Shown: in pieces, positions 7,318 through 14,243 of the stretch
Position numbering within the stretch: position 1 is the first letter of the stretch
Layout of the letters: every line of letters begins with the position of its first letter
Source: an uncultured Collinsella sp.
GTDB lineage: Bacteria > Actinomycetota > Coriobacteriia > Coriobacteriales > Coriobacteriaceae
Assembly: GCA_900547765.1 (NCBI GenBank)
Contig: URIA01000035.1
Location: 1 to 23,794, forward strand
DNA length: 23,794 nt
Reading direction: 5' to 3'
Notes under the pieces: model-generated
The model's input: only the letters and a program-made list of their open reading frames with translations
Told to the model about the DNA's origin: nothing
The model's database searches: none
Made by a program: the position numbers and the translations under genes

Positions 7318-8094
7318 ATGTCTACGTTTTTGAATGCCAGCCCCATCTTTGGGCCCGTTCGCAGCCGTCGCCTTGGTCTCTCGCTCGGCGTCAACATGAT
7401 GCCGGCCAGCGGCAAAATCTGCACGTTCGACTGCATCTACTGCGAGAACGGCCTCAACGCCGAGCGCCCCTGCCATGAGCCGTATAACACGGCTGCCGTG
7501 GTGCTCGATGCACTCGAGGCAAAGCTGCGCGAGATGGCAGCCGAGGGCGAGCTCCCCGATGTGATCACCTTCGCAGGCAACGGCGAGCCCACCGCCGCAC
7601 CGGAGTTTCCGCAGGCCATTGCCGGCGCCGTCGCGCTGCGCGACGAGCTTGCCCCAAACTCCAAGATCGCCGTGCTCTCCAACGGCACGCGCGCCGACCG
7701 CCCCGAGGTGCACGACGCGCTCATGATGGTCGACGACAACATTCTTAAGCTCGATACCGTCGACCCGGCGTTTATCCAGCTGCTCGACCAGCCCGTTGGC
7801 CCCTATGACGTCGAGCAACAGATCGAGACGTTCGCAAGCTTTGACGGTCACGTCATTATCCAGACGATGTTTTTGAGCGGTGAGTACCGGAGCAAGTCTC
7901 TCGATAACACCGGCGAGGAGTACGTTGCCCCCTGGCTCGCGGCGCTCGAGCGCATTCGTCCGCAGGAGACGACCATCTACACGGTGGCACGCGAGACGCC
8001 GGTCGCCGGCCTTGCCAAAGCAGCGCCCGAGGTGCTCGCCGCCATCGCCGCGCGCGTGCGCGCCCTCGGTATTCCCTGCCAGGTGAGCTACTAG
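7318..8094 (+). CDS. Radical SAM protein, COG0731-like
   Basis: The 258-residue protein starts with the family-typical phrase IFGPVRSRRLG, followed by LGVNMMP and the [4Fe-4S]-binding motif CxxxCxxC, seen as CTFDCIYC (Cys35, Cys39, Cys42). AGNGEPT further on corresponds to the SAM-binding GGE-like motif. These features fit the COG0731 group of radical SAM proteins, whose reactions are mostly undetermined, so I give no specific function. The reading frame is open far upstream, but AGGAG at 7304-7308 points to the ATG at 7318 (nine bases away) or 7312 (three bases away); I prefer 7318. It is divergent from the alpha/beta hydrolase and upstream of the methionine aminopeptidase gene, separated from it by a palindrome. 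Confidence 0.88.
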   Translation: MSTFLNASPIFGPVRSRRLGLSLGVNMMPASGKICTFDCIYCENGLNAERPCHEPYNTAAVVLDALEAKLREMAAEGELPDVITFAGNGEPTAAPEFPQAIAGAVALRDELAPNSKIAVLSNGTRADRPEVHDALMMVDDNILKLDTVDPAFIQLLDQPVGPYDVEQQIETFASFDGHVIIQTMFLSGEYRSKSLDNTGEEYVAPWLAALERIRPQETTIYTVARETPVAGLAKAAPEVLAAIAARVRALGIPCQVSY

Positions 8095-8135
8095 CAAAAC
8101 CACGCAGCAGCTAGTGCCCGCCATCCCGCCCCATC

Positions 8136-8202
8136 AGTTGCGGTGATATAGTTCCTATTTGTGCTGTTAAACCGCTTAAATCGGAACTATATCACCGCAA
8201 CT
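8136..8202. repeat. AGTTGCGGTG-type palindrome, copy 1 (perfect 20-bp arms)
   Basis: The left arm at 8136-8155 begins AGTTGCGGTG and ends GTTCC; the right arm at 8183-8202 is its exact reverse complement. Pairing continues inward for four more bases after one mismatch. It sits between the radical SAM and methionine aminopeptidase genes. TTTT overlaps its right end on the plus strand, so this copy could also serve as a terminator. Confidence 0.85.
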
Positions 8203-8254
8203 TTTATGGCCGCGTGGGTGGGCTATACTAGCTGCGAATGAAAGGAAGTTAGCC

Positions 8255-9142
8255 ATGTATGACAAAAGACCCGTGCCCGGCCGCAACGACGCTTGCTGGT
8301 GCGGCAGCGGCAAGAAATACAAGAAATGCCATAGCGCCTTTGATGAGCGCCTCGAGCGCTTGTGGGAAGAAGGCTGGGAGGTTCTGCCTCGCACGCTCTA
8401 CAAGACTCCCGCCGATATCGAGGGCATCAAGCGCTCGGCAGCCATCAACGTGGGCGTGCTCGATTATGTGGGCGAGCATATCGCCGCAGGCATGACCACC
8501 AACCAGATCGACCAGATGATCTACGACTACACCGTCGAGCACGGTGGCACGCCGGCCGACCTTAACTACGAGGGCTATCCCAAGAGCGTGTGCACCTCGA
8601 TCAACGACGTCGTCTGCCACGGTATCCCCTGCGATGCGGACGTGCTGCACGAGGGCGACATCATCAACGTAGACTGCTCCACGATCTTGGACGGTTACTT
8701 TAGTGATTCGAGCCGCATGTTCTGCATCGGCGAGGTCTCGGCCGAGCGCCAGCGCCTGGTCGACGTCACCCGCGCCAGCGTGGAGGCGGGTCTGGCGGCC
8801 GTCAAGCCATGGCTGCCGTTGTCCGTTATGGCCGAGGCAGTGCAAAAGACCGTCGAGGACGCCGGCTTTAGTGTGGTGCGCGAGTACGGCGGACACGGCA
8901 TTGGCAAGGAGTTCCACGAGGACCCATTTGTGGGCTTTACCACCGAGGCACCCGATGTGGACACCATCATGGCCCCGGGCATGGTCTTTACCATCGAGCC
9001 CATGGTCAACGCCGGAGCGCCCGACATTAAGATCAGCAAGGGCGATGGCTGGTGCGTGCGCACCAAGGACGGTAGCGATTCGGCCCAGTGCGAGGTACAG
9101 CTCGTGGTGACCGAGGACGGCTACGAACTGCTCAGCTGGTAG
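8255..9142 (+). CDS. map: Type I methionine aminopeptidase with N-terminal SEC-C zinc motif
   Basis: This 295-residue enzyme removes the initiator methionine from nascent proteins. The catalytic domain shows all five metal ligands: Asp140, Asp151, His214 (GGHGIG), Glu248 (FTIEPM) and Glu280 (QCEVQ); His122 corresponds to the substrate-binding histidine. In front lies a SEC-C motif, CWCGSGKKYKKCH (residues 14-26), which binds zinc in SecA and related proteins and is thought to favour ribosome or protein contacts. AAAGGAAG lies eight bases upstream of the ATG. TATACT at 8224-8229 is a likely -10 box. A strong terminator follows. The SEC-C form is a known subgroup of type I enzymes; another copy without SEC-C may exist elsewhere in the genome. 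Confidence 0.95.
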   Translation: MYDKRPVPGRNDACWCGSGKKYKKCHSAFDERLERLWEEGWEVLPRTLYKTPADIEGIKRSAAINVGVLDYVGEHIAAGMTTNQIDQMIYDYTVEHGGTPADLNYEGYPKSVCTSINDVVCHGIPCDADVLHEGDIINVDCSTILDGYFSDSSRMFCIGEVSAERQRLVDVTRASVEAGLAAVKPWLPLSVMAEAVQKTVEDAGFSVVREYGGHGIGKEFHEDPFVGFTTEAPDVDTIMAPGMVFTIEPMVNAGAPDIKISKGDGWCVRTKDGSDSAQCEVQLVVTEDGYELLSW

Positions 9143-9151
9143 CTGTAGATG

Positions 9152-9199
9152 CGCCGGATGCTGACGGGCACGCCCGTCTTGCATCCGGCGTTTTTATTT
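9152..9199 (+). terminator. Strong intrinsic terminator after map
   Basis: CGCCGGATGC (9152-9161) pairs with GCATCCGGCG (9181-9190). An inner GACGGGC (9163-9169) pairs with GCCCGTC (9172-9178). The stem is followed directly by TTTTTATTT, about ten bases after the map stop codon. Confidence 0.93.
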
Positions 9200-9213
9200 G
9201 AACGTTTTGCCTG

Positions 9214-9253
9214 ATAAAACCTGCCAAAATAAACCTGTCCCTTTTTGGTAGGT
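9214..9253 (+). repeat. 40-bp dispersed hairpin repeat, copy 1
   Basis: This copy begins ATAAAACCTGCC and ends TTTTTGGTAGGT. The arms ACCTGCCAAAA and TTTTGGTAGGT pair fully in RNA (with one G-U pair) around a loop containing AACCTGTCCC. It lies between the map terminator and the ribosome binding site of the D-2-hydroxyacid dehydrogenase gene. Nearly identical copies occur at 11430-11469 and, inverted, at 21681-21720. Confidence 0.9.
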
Positions 9254-9272
9254 CAAGCGGAGAGGACTGTTT

Positions 9273-10208
9273 GTGAACATTCTGGTTTTGCTGCCCGTCA
9301 ATGACCGCCATCGCGCAATTCTTGAGTCGAGCGCTCCGGGCGAGGACTTTATCTACACGAGCTCCGACGCCGCCACGCGCAAGCAGGTCGCCGATGCGGA
9401 CGTGATCTTGGGCAACATCGACCCTGGCATGCTCACGGCATGCGAGCATCTCCAGCTGTTGCAATTACAGACCGCCGGCTATGACGATTACTTGGCCGCC
9501 GGCACCGTGCCAGCCGACGCTAAGCTTTCCTGCTCGGTGGGTGCCTATGGCCAGGCCGTGAGCGAGCACATGTTTGCCATGGTCCTTTCCATGATCAAGC
9601 GCCTGCCCGGCTATCACGACTTGCAGCGCAAGCATCGCTGGGAGGATTTAGGTCCGGTCACCTCGCTCAAAAACGCCAACGTGCTGGTGCTGGGCGCGGG
9701 CGATATCGGCGGCCACTTTGCCACGCTCTGCCGCAGCATGGGCGCGCACGTCCGCGGTATCAAGCGTCATCCGCTCGTCTACCCCATCGTGTTTGAGGAC
9801 ATGGACGGCATGGACGCCCTCCCCGAGCGCCTGGCCGAGGCTGACATCGTCGCATCCTTTATGCCCAGCACACCCGAGACCCGCGGCCTGGCGAACGCCG
9901 AGTTCTTCGCCGCGATGAAACCGGGCGCCTTCTTTGCCAACGGCGGCCGCGGCGATCTTGTGGTTGCCGACGACCTAGTTGCCGCCCTGGAATCAGGACA
10001 TCTCGCCGGCGCCGCGGTCGACGTCACCGACCCCGAGCCGCTGCCCGAGACAAGCCCGTTGTGGGATGCGCCCAACATGCTCATCACGCCGCACATCTCC
10101 GGCTGGTTCCACCTGGCAGCCACGCTCAACAATGTGGTCGACATCGCCGCGGAGAATCTGCGTCATCTGCAGGCCGGCGAAACCCTGCGCTGCTGGATTG
10201 AGCACTAA
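9273..10208 (+). CDS. D-2-hydroxyacid dehydrogenase family protein
   Basis: This 311-residue protein belongs to the NAD(P)-dependent D-isomer-specific 2-hydroxyacid dehydrogenases. The nucleotide-binding motif VLGAGDIGGH spans about residues 139-148. The catalytic triad is Arg226 (GGRGDLV), Glu255 (DPEPLP) and His274 (TPHISG). The family interconverts 2-keto and 2-hydroxy acids in the cytoplasm; the exact substrate (glyoxylate, hydroxypyruvate, phosphoglycerate or another) cannot be told from these motifs. It lacks the C-terminal ACT domain of SerA. Translation most likely starts at GTG 9273, with GGAGAGGA ending seven bases before it. It seems to be transcribed alone, with a terminator at 10288-10324. 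Confidence 0.92.
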   Translation: MNILVLLPVNDRHRAILESSAPGEDFIYTSSDAATRKQVADADVILGNIDPGMLTACEHLQLLQLQTAGYDDYLAAGTVPADAKLSCSVGAYGQAVSEHMFAMVLSMIKRLPGYHDLQRKHRWEDLGPVTSLKNANVLVLGAGDIGGHFATLCRSMGAHVRGIKRHPLVYPIVFEDMDGMDALPERLAEADIVASFMPSTPETRGLANAEFFAAMKPGAFFANGGRGDLVVADDLVAALESGHLAGAAVDVTDPEPLPETSPLWDAPNMLITPHISGWFHLAATLNNVVDIAAENLRHLQAGETLRCWIEH

Positions 10209-10211
10209 TTT

Positions 10212-10239
10212 GTTCCGGCGTTTTACCAAACGCCGGAAC
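10212..10239. other. Perfect 12-bp hairpin after the dehydrogenase gene
   Basis: GTTCCGGCGTTT (10212-10223) pairs exactly with AAACGCCGGAAC (10228-10239) around the loop TACC, four bases after the stop codon. No T-run follows on the plus strand, so it may protect the mRNA 3' end or act together with the terminator that follows. Confidence 0.7.
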
Positions 10240-10287
10240 TGCTCAACGCTACGAGCTTGCCGTTTGGCCAATCTGCCGCTCAATTTC

Positions 10288-10324
10288 AAAGGCGCGACCA
10301 GAAGGTCAGCGCCTTTTCATTTCA
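10288..10324 (+). terminator. Intrinsic terminator between the dehydrogenase gene and the PIN toxin gene
   Basis: AAAGGCGC (10288-10295) pairs with GCGCCTTT (10309-10316), with an inner ACC/GGT pairing and an AGAA loop. It is followed by a T-rich run (TTTTCATTT) on the plus strand. The A-rich left flank gives a weaker T-run on the minus strand, so it may serve both converging genes. Confidence 0.75.
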
Positions 10325-10389
10325 CGGCACCTTGGCGCAAACGGCGGGCTCTCGCTGACTTTTGTTCAACCTGCAGGGTCTTCAAATTG

Positions 10390-10881
10390 CTAGAGCGTTG
10401 CTAAGTAATTCTTTGCGTTTTCGACGTTCATTGCTGCGACGGGCGCATGCGAACAGAGCTTGACATCGTTGGTGACCAGGAGATCTGCTTGAGCACGTAT
10501 CGCTGCCGCAATGATTAAATCGTCTTCGTAATCGCTATGGAGCTCACGCTGCCTGCTCGCCATCCATATGTCACTCAGGTCGCAGGGTACCGGCGTGGCA
10601 AGTTGCGACAACACGTCGAGGCAATCCCATGCAAGTGATGTCGACGCCACGGCGACATCTTGGGACAGTGAGCCATGCTCTCGCCGATACCATGCCTTAT
10701 GTTCGCTTGAAATCAAATAGAACAGGTCTTTGGACGATGTCGCCGCATACAGCAAATCCACCTGCGCCGTGCATGCATCGCGTAAAAACTCAATCGCCAC
10801 CGAACGACCACGTCGTGAGGGAATAAAATAATCGAGCCACACGTTGGTGTCAACCAAGATGCGCTTTGGAGCCTCACTCAT
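10390..10881 (-). CDS. PIN-domain toxin (VapC-like ribonuclease)
   Basis: The 163-residue protein is a single PIN domain, the fold of VapC-type RNases. Acidic residues expected to bind Mg2+ are Asp11 (ILVDTNVWLDYF), Asp120/121 (YEDDLIIAAAI) and Asp139 (LVTNDVKL); Glu31 is a candidate for the remaining position. VapC toxins block growth by cutting tRNA or rRNA when freed from their antitoxin. The open frame runs further upstream, but the ATG at 10881 overlaps the antitoxin stop by eight bases (ATGAGTGA), the classic toxin-antitoxin junction, so I start there. The antitoxin is of RelB/DinJ type rather than VapB, a mixed pairing. The RNA target is unknown. Confidence 0.9.
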   Translation of the reverse strand: MSEAPKRILVDTNVWLDYFIPSRRGRSVAIEFLRDACTAQVDLLYAATSSKDLFYLISSEHKAWYRREHGSLSQDVAVASTSLAWDCLDVLSQLATPVPCDLSDIWMASRQRELHSDYEDDLIIAAAIRAQADLLVTNDVKLCSHAPVAAMNVENAKNYLATL

Positions 10882-11254
10882 AGAGCCAGCTCGTCTCCTT
10901 GCCATAGCGATCCGCATAGGCATTCCGTTTGAGCTCTTCGTCGTCCGATGGCTGAGCCCTGACCATATCGATTCCCGACTCACGGCAAGCGGCAGCGAAC
11001 AGCTTCGACCCCTGATCCATGAGCTCGAGCTTACGTTTGGCGGCCTTTTCGCGCTCGCGCTGCTCCGCCCGGGCACGACTGGGCAGCAGGATATCCTCGA
11101 GCGCACCGGGGCGATCGGCCAGCGACGCTGCAAGCTGCCAGAGCGCTCGCACCGCTTGGCTCGGCGTCATACCGGCCCTGGAAAGAGCGGCGTCCCCACT
11201 CCTTTTAAGATCGGCATCGAGACGTACGTTGATCTGAGCGGCGGTTGTGGTCAT
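10874..11254 (-). CDS. RelB/DinJ-type ribbon-helix-helix antitoxin
   Basis: This 126-residue protein starts with a ribbon-helix-helix region: INVRLDADLKRSGDAALSRA is followed by GMTPSQAVRALW (residues 8-40), the pattern of the RelB/DinJ antitoxins. The middle (about 60-80) is a charged helix, and the C-terminus is acidic and aromatic, as expected for a toxin-wrapping tail. It is the first gene of the pair, and its stop overlaps the start of the PIN toxin. It should neutralise the toxin and repress its own promoter as a dimer. AAGGA lies about seven bases before the ATG at 11254. It is longer than typical DinJ (about 86 residues) because of the extended C-terminal part. Confidence 0.87.
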   Translation of the reverse strand: MTTTAAQINVRLDADLKRSGDAALSRAGMTPSQAVRALWQLAASLADRPGALEDILLPSRARAEQREREKAAKRKLELMDQGSKLFAAACRESGIDMVRAQPSDDEELKRNAYADRYGKETSWLYE

Positions 11255-11303
11255 GACCCTTCCTTAATACTTCAAAACTATCATAAAACTCTATGGTAGA
11301 TAC

Positions 11304-11325
11304 GTAAAGCATGTATAGCATTTAC
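11304..11325. promoter_or_regulatory. Candidate operator/promoter of the toxin-antitoxin operon
   Basis: An imperfect palindrome with outer arms GTAAA (11304-11308) and TTTAC (11321-11325) lies about 50-70 bases upstream of the antitoxin ATG, in a distinctly AT-rich stretch. Ribbon-helix-helix antitoxins bind palindromes of this size. On the minus strand the inner part contains CTATACAT, which could be a -10 box. Confidence 0.35.
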
Positions 11326-11348
11326 AAGCATTAGCCGCACTCTGTACA

Positions 11349-11383
11349 CAAAAAGCCGCCGAGGCACACTGCACCTCGGCGGT
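11349..11383 (-). terminator. Intrinsic terminator after the M18 aminopeptidase gene
   Basis: CCGCCGAGG (11356-11364) pairs exactly with CCTCGGCGG (11374-11382) around nine bases. On the minus strand the stem is followed by CTTTTTG. It lies about 90 bases beyond the aminopeptidase stop, with the 40-bp repeat between them. Confidence 0.88.
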
Positions 11384-11429
11384 TACGTATCACCGATCCA
11401 GTTCGGTTTCACCTTTTGCATTTGCCCAG

Positions 11430-11469
11430 ATAAAACCTGCCAAAATGAACCTGTCCCTTTTTGGTAGGT
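11430..11469 (+). repeat. 40-bp dispersed hairpin repeat, copy 2
   Basis: This copy differs from copy 1 by one base (AATGAACC for AATAAACC). It abuts the stop codon of the M18 aminopeptidase: the repeat ends at 11469 and the TAA occupies 11473-11471 on the minus strand. In that reading direction the hairpin is followed by TTTTAT and could assist termination. Confidence 0.9.
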
Positions 11470-11470
11470 T

Positions 11471-12856
11471 TTAGAACTCTACGCTTTCGGCGCCGTTGAT
11501 ACGGAGGTCACGCTCGTAGAAGGCGGTGAGGGCGCGGATGGCGTACATCACGTCGCGTACGCCGCCGGTCTCGTAGCTCGAGTGCATGGCCAGCTGCGGC
11601 AGGCCCACGTCCACGGCATGCATGCTCGCCTGCATATTGGACAGGTTACCGAGCGTGGAGCCGCCGGCCATATCGCTCTTGTTGGCGAAGGCCTGCGTGG
11701 GCACGTCGGCGTCATCGCAAATAGCCTGGAACACCGCGCGGCTAAAGGCATCGGTGCAGTAGTGCTGGTTGGCGGCCTCCTTGATGACGATGCCGCCGTT
11801 GAGCACAACCTGGTTGCGGGCGTCGCACTTCTCGGCGTGGTTGGGGTGCACGGCATGCGCGTTGTCGCAGCTCACGAGCATCGAAGCGGCAAGCGCACGG
11901 TGGTACGACTCGTCGTCAAAGCCCAGCGATCCGTTGATGCGGCGCAGCGCGTCGGCCAAGAACGTCGACATGGCGCCCTGCTTGGTCTCGGAGCCAACCT
12001 CCTCGTTATCAAAGCAGCAAAAGACCGAAACGTCGTGCGCATTCTCGGCACCCAAAAATGCCTGCAGCGAGGTGTAGGCGCAGGCCAGGTCGTCGAGCTT
12101 GGGCGTCGAGATAAACTCGTCGGCCCAGCCCCAAATGCGCGCATCCTGACGATTGACCAGGAACAGATCGCGGCCCAAAATCTGCTCGGGCTCAACGTCC
12201 AGCTCGTCGGCGATCAGGGCGTCAAAGTCGCCCTGCTTAAGGTCACCAGCGCTGATGAGCGGGCACAGGTCAACGGCTCGGTTGGGAGCAAAGCCCTCGT
12301 TGACGCCACGGTTCATGTGGATGGCGAGGCTCGGGATGATGGCGACCTCGCGCTCGGTGGCAAGCAAGCGACTCTCAATGCGGTCACCCTCGCGCACCAA
12401 CACGCGGCCCGCGAGCGCCAGCGGGCGATCGAACCAGGTGTAGTCGATCATGCCGCCGTAGGCCTCGGTGTTCAGGCGCAGCGTCTCGCCCGCGCCGTCA
12501 AGCTCAGGCACGGCCTTGACCTTAAACGTCGGCGAATCGCTGTGCGACGCCGTGAGCTGAAAATGATAGTCACCGGCAACGCCGTCCTCGCCCCACGTCG
12601 CGGCCAGGTCCTCGCCCACCTTAAAGGCGATAACGCTCGAGGTGTTGCGCTGCGTGTAATAACGCCCGCCCGGCTCGATATCCCACGCCGCGTTCTCGGG
12701 CAGGTAGGTAAAGCCCGCCTCGTCGAGCTCGGCCATAATGGTCGCCGCCGTATGGAACATGCTGGGGCATGCCTCGATAAAGTCGATAAGGTCGTTGGCG
12801 GCCTCGATATCGTCGGCCGTCACGTGCGCGCGCTCGGGCGTTTCCTGATCCGTCAT
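11471..12856 (-). CDS. M18 family aminopeptidase
   Basis: This 461-residue zinc enzyme removes N-terminal residues (acidic ones in characterised M18 members) from peptides in the cytoplasm. Landmarks in order are ASHSDSPTFKVK with His105 (first metal ligand), PKLDDLA (252-258) with the bridging Asp, CCFDNEEVGSETKQGA with Glu285/286, SCDNAHAVHPNH with Asp331, GGSTLGN (398-404) and the late His425 in MHSSYETGG. This is the full M18 set and a normal length. The frame is open 37 codons further upstream, but GGGGAG directly before the ATG at 12856 and the start of the family alignment fix this start. The gene is divergent from the Ntn hydrolase gene at 13018. It corresponds to apeB-type genes, but I give no symbol because usage varies. 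Confidence 0.94.
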   Translation of the reverse strand: MTDQETPERAHVTADDIEAANDLIDFIEACPSMFHTAATIMAELDEAGFTYLPENAAWDIEPGGRYYTQRNTSSVIAFKVGEDLAATWGEDGVAGDYHFQLTASHSDSPTFKVKAVPELDGAGETLRLNTEAYGGMIDYTWFDRPLALAGRVLVREGDRIESRLLATEREVAIIPSLAIHMNRGVNEGFAPNRAVDLCPLISAGDLKQGDFDALIADELDVEPEQILGRDLFLVNRQDARIWGWADEFISTPKLDDLACAYTSLQAFLGAENAHDVSVFCCFDNEEVGSETKQGAMSTFLADALRRINGSLGFDDESYHRALAASMLVSCDNAHAVHPNHAEKCDARNQVVLNGGIVIKEAANQHYCTDAFSRAVFQAICDDADVPTQAFANKSDMAGGSTLGNLSNMQASMHAVDVGLPQLAMHSSYETGGVRDVMYAIRALTAFYERDLRINGAESVEF

Positions 12857-13017
12857 GCTCTCCCCTTTCGCTGGGTTGATGGTCCCTTCCAGCATACCCC
12901 GCCACGCCAGCGCCGCACTCTTCATTCCGCGCTTAATTCCGCGCCACTCACCAAGTTGAGCCATCATGCCCGCGCTCCTTTTGCGACAATTGCGCTAACA
13001 GGACGAGAGGAGCCGTC

Positions 13018-14103
13018 ATGAAGCCACGTAACATTGCCATCGCCTGCGGTGTCGCGGGAGCCGCCGTCGGCCTTGCCGCTGCCACCGGCATCGTTTATCA
13101 CAAGCAAATCAAGTCCGTCGCGTCGCTCAAACGCTTGACCGACTATGCGGATGGCTATGACCTGTACGCAATCGACATTGCCTACGACTACGATCTTGAT
13201 CGCGTCATCGCCGCTGGCGTGCGCGACGACCAGGCCTACATCGATGCCGTGGTGGCGCAGGTGTTGCCCGGCGTGCCGGCACATGTCCAGGCGCCCCAGT
13301 TTGCCTGCAGCGCTTTTGTCGCCGTAGATGCCGAAGGCCGCGTGCGCACCGGTCGCAATTACGACTTTAAGGACGACACCTCGGCGCTGCTGGTGCGCAA
13401 TCACCCGCGCAATGGCTATGCCTCCATCGGCTTTGCGGCCCTCAATAACCTGGGCGCCAACACTCCGCTTGACTCCGTCGCCGGACGCGCCGCCGCACTC
13501 ATGGGCCCGTTTGCCCAGCTCGACGGTGTTAACGAATACGGCGTGTCCATTGCCGTACTCACCCTGGATTCCAAGCCCTGTGACCAGGACACGCAACGCC
13601 CCGTCATCAACACCTCGCTCGCCATCCGCCTGGTGCTCGACCGCGCGGCTACCACGCAGGAGGCCGTAGACCTGCTTTCCGCCTACGACATGCACGCCAT
13701 GGCCGGACGCGACTACCACTTCTTTATCAACGACGCCGCCGGTGACGCGCGGGTGGTGGAGTGGGATCCGCGCGATCCCAACCGTGCATGCAAGGCAACG
13801 CCCGTACGCCAGGTTACGAACTTCTACGCCTGCTATGGCAACGAAGTGCTGCCCAACCAAAAGAACGGCGAGCTGGGCCATGGCAAGGAACGCGCCATCG
13901 CCATCGCCGATGTCCTCGACGCCCATACCGGCGCCCAAGATGAGGCAGTCGCTTGGAAGGCCCTGCGCGCTGCGGCGCAAAAGCCCAATCCGGAAGACAT
14001 CACCAGCAACACGCAGTGGTCGGTCGTCTTTGACAACACCGAGCCCGCTGCCGCCATCACGCTGCGCCGCCACTGGGGCGACGTCGACGCCTTCGCGCTG
14101 TAA
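13018..14103 (+). CDS. Membrane-anchored Ntn hydrolase of the linear amide C-N hydrolase group (C45/choloylglycine hydrolase-like)
   Basis: The 361-residue protein starts with a basic N-terminus and one hydrophobic segment (about residues 5-26) without a lipobox or clear cleavage site, so it is probably anchored and faces outward. The likely catalytic nucleophile is Cys97 in FACSAFVAVD, followed by GRNYDF (112-117) with the conserved Arg113, Asn114 and Asp116. The phrases NEYGVSIAVL and AGRDYHFFINDA resemble later strands of acyltransferase/penicillin-acylase-like Ntn enzymes. Family members cleave or form linear amides such as bile-salt conjugates, penicillin V or acyl amino acids. The substrate here is not identifiable. 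About 96 residues precede the cysteine, so a self-cleaved propeptide is possible. GAGGAG lies about six bases before the ATG. Confidence 0.82.
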   Translation: MKPRNIAIACGVAGAAVGLAAATGIVYHKQIKSVASLKRLTDYADGYDLYAIDIAYDYDLDRVIAAGVRDDQAYIDAVVAQVLPGVPAHVQAPQFACSAFVAVDAEGRVRTGRNYDFKDDTSALLVRNHPRNGYASIGFAALNNLGANTPLDSVAGRAAALMGPFAQLDGVNEYGVSIAVLTLDSKPCDQDTQRPVINTSLAIRLVLDRAATTQEAVDLLSAYDMHAMAGRDYHFFINDAAGDARVVEWDPRDPNRACKATPVRQVTNFYACYGNEVLPNQKNGELGHGKERAIAIADVLDAHTGAQDEAVAWKALRAAAQKPNPEDITSNTQWSVVFDNTEPAAAITLRRHWGDVDAFAL

Positions 14104-14172
14104 GGAGCTGGCACCGTCGTCCTTACGCTCGCCTGACGTTGCTTACATTTCTATACGCTTGAGCTAACACGT

Positions 14173-14205
14173 TTTACCCCCGTATCAACAGTGTGCGGGG
14201 GTAAA
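14173..14205. other. Hairpin in the gap between the Ntn hydrolase and pfk genes
   Basis: TTTACCCCCG (14173-14182) pairs exactly with CGGGGGTAAA (14196-14205), 70 bases after the hydrolase stop and 39 bases before the pfk start. No long T-run follows on the plus strand, so it is a weak terminator or a pfk leader structure. TATAAC at 14219-14224 could be a -10 box for pfk, but no matching -35 box was found. Confidence 0.45.
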
Positions 14206-14243
14206 CTTATGCGCATGTTATAACTTGCCCGGAAGGATTCATC

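Noticed and set aside
10390..11133. A 247-residue version of the PIN toxin
   Set aside because: The extra N-terminus overlaps the antitoxin coding sequence in another frame and is not protein-like. The ATGAGTGA junction fixes the start at 10881.
11582..13021. A 479-codon plus-strand frame and a 369-codon minus-strand frame over 12964-14073
   Set aside because: Both are antisense shadows of the M18 aminopeptidase and Ntn hydrolase genes. Their residue content (Val, Gly, His, Arg rich) is typical of reversed GC-rich codons.
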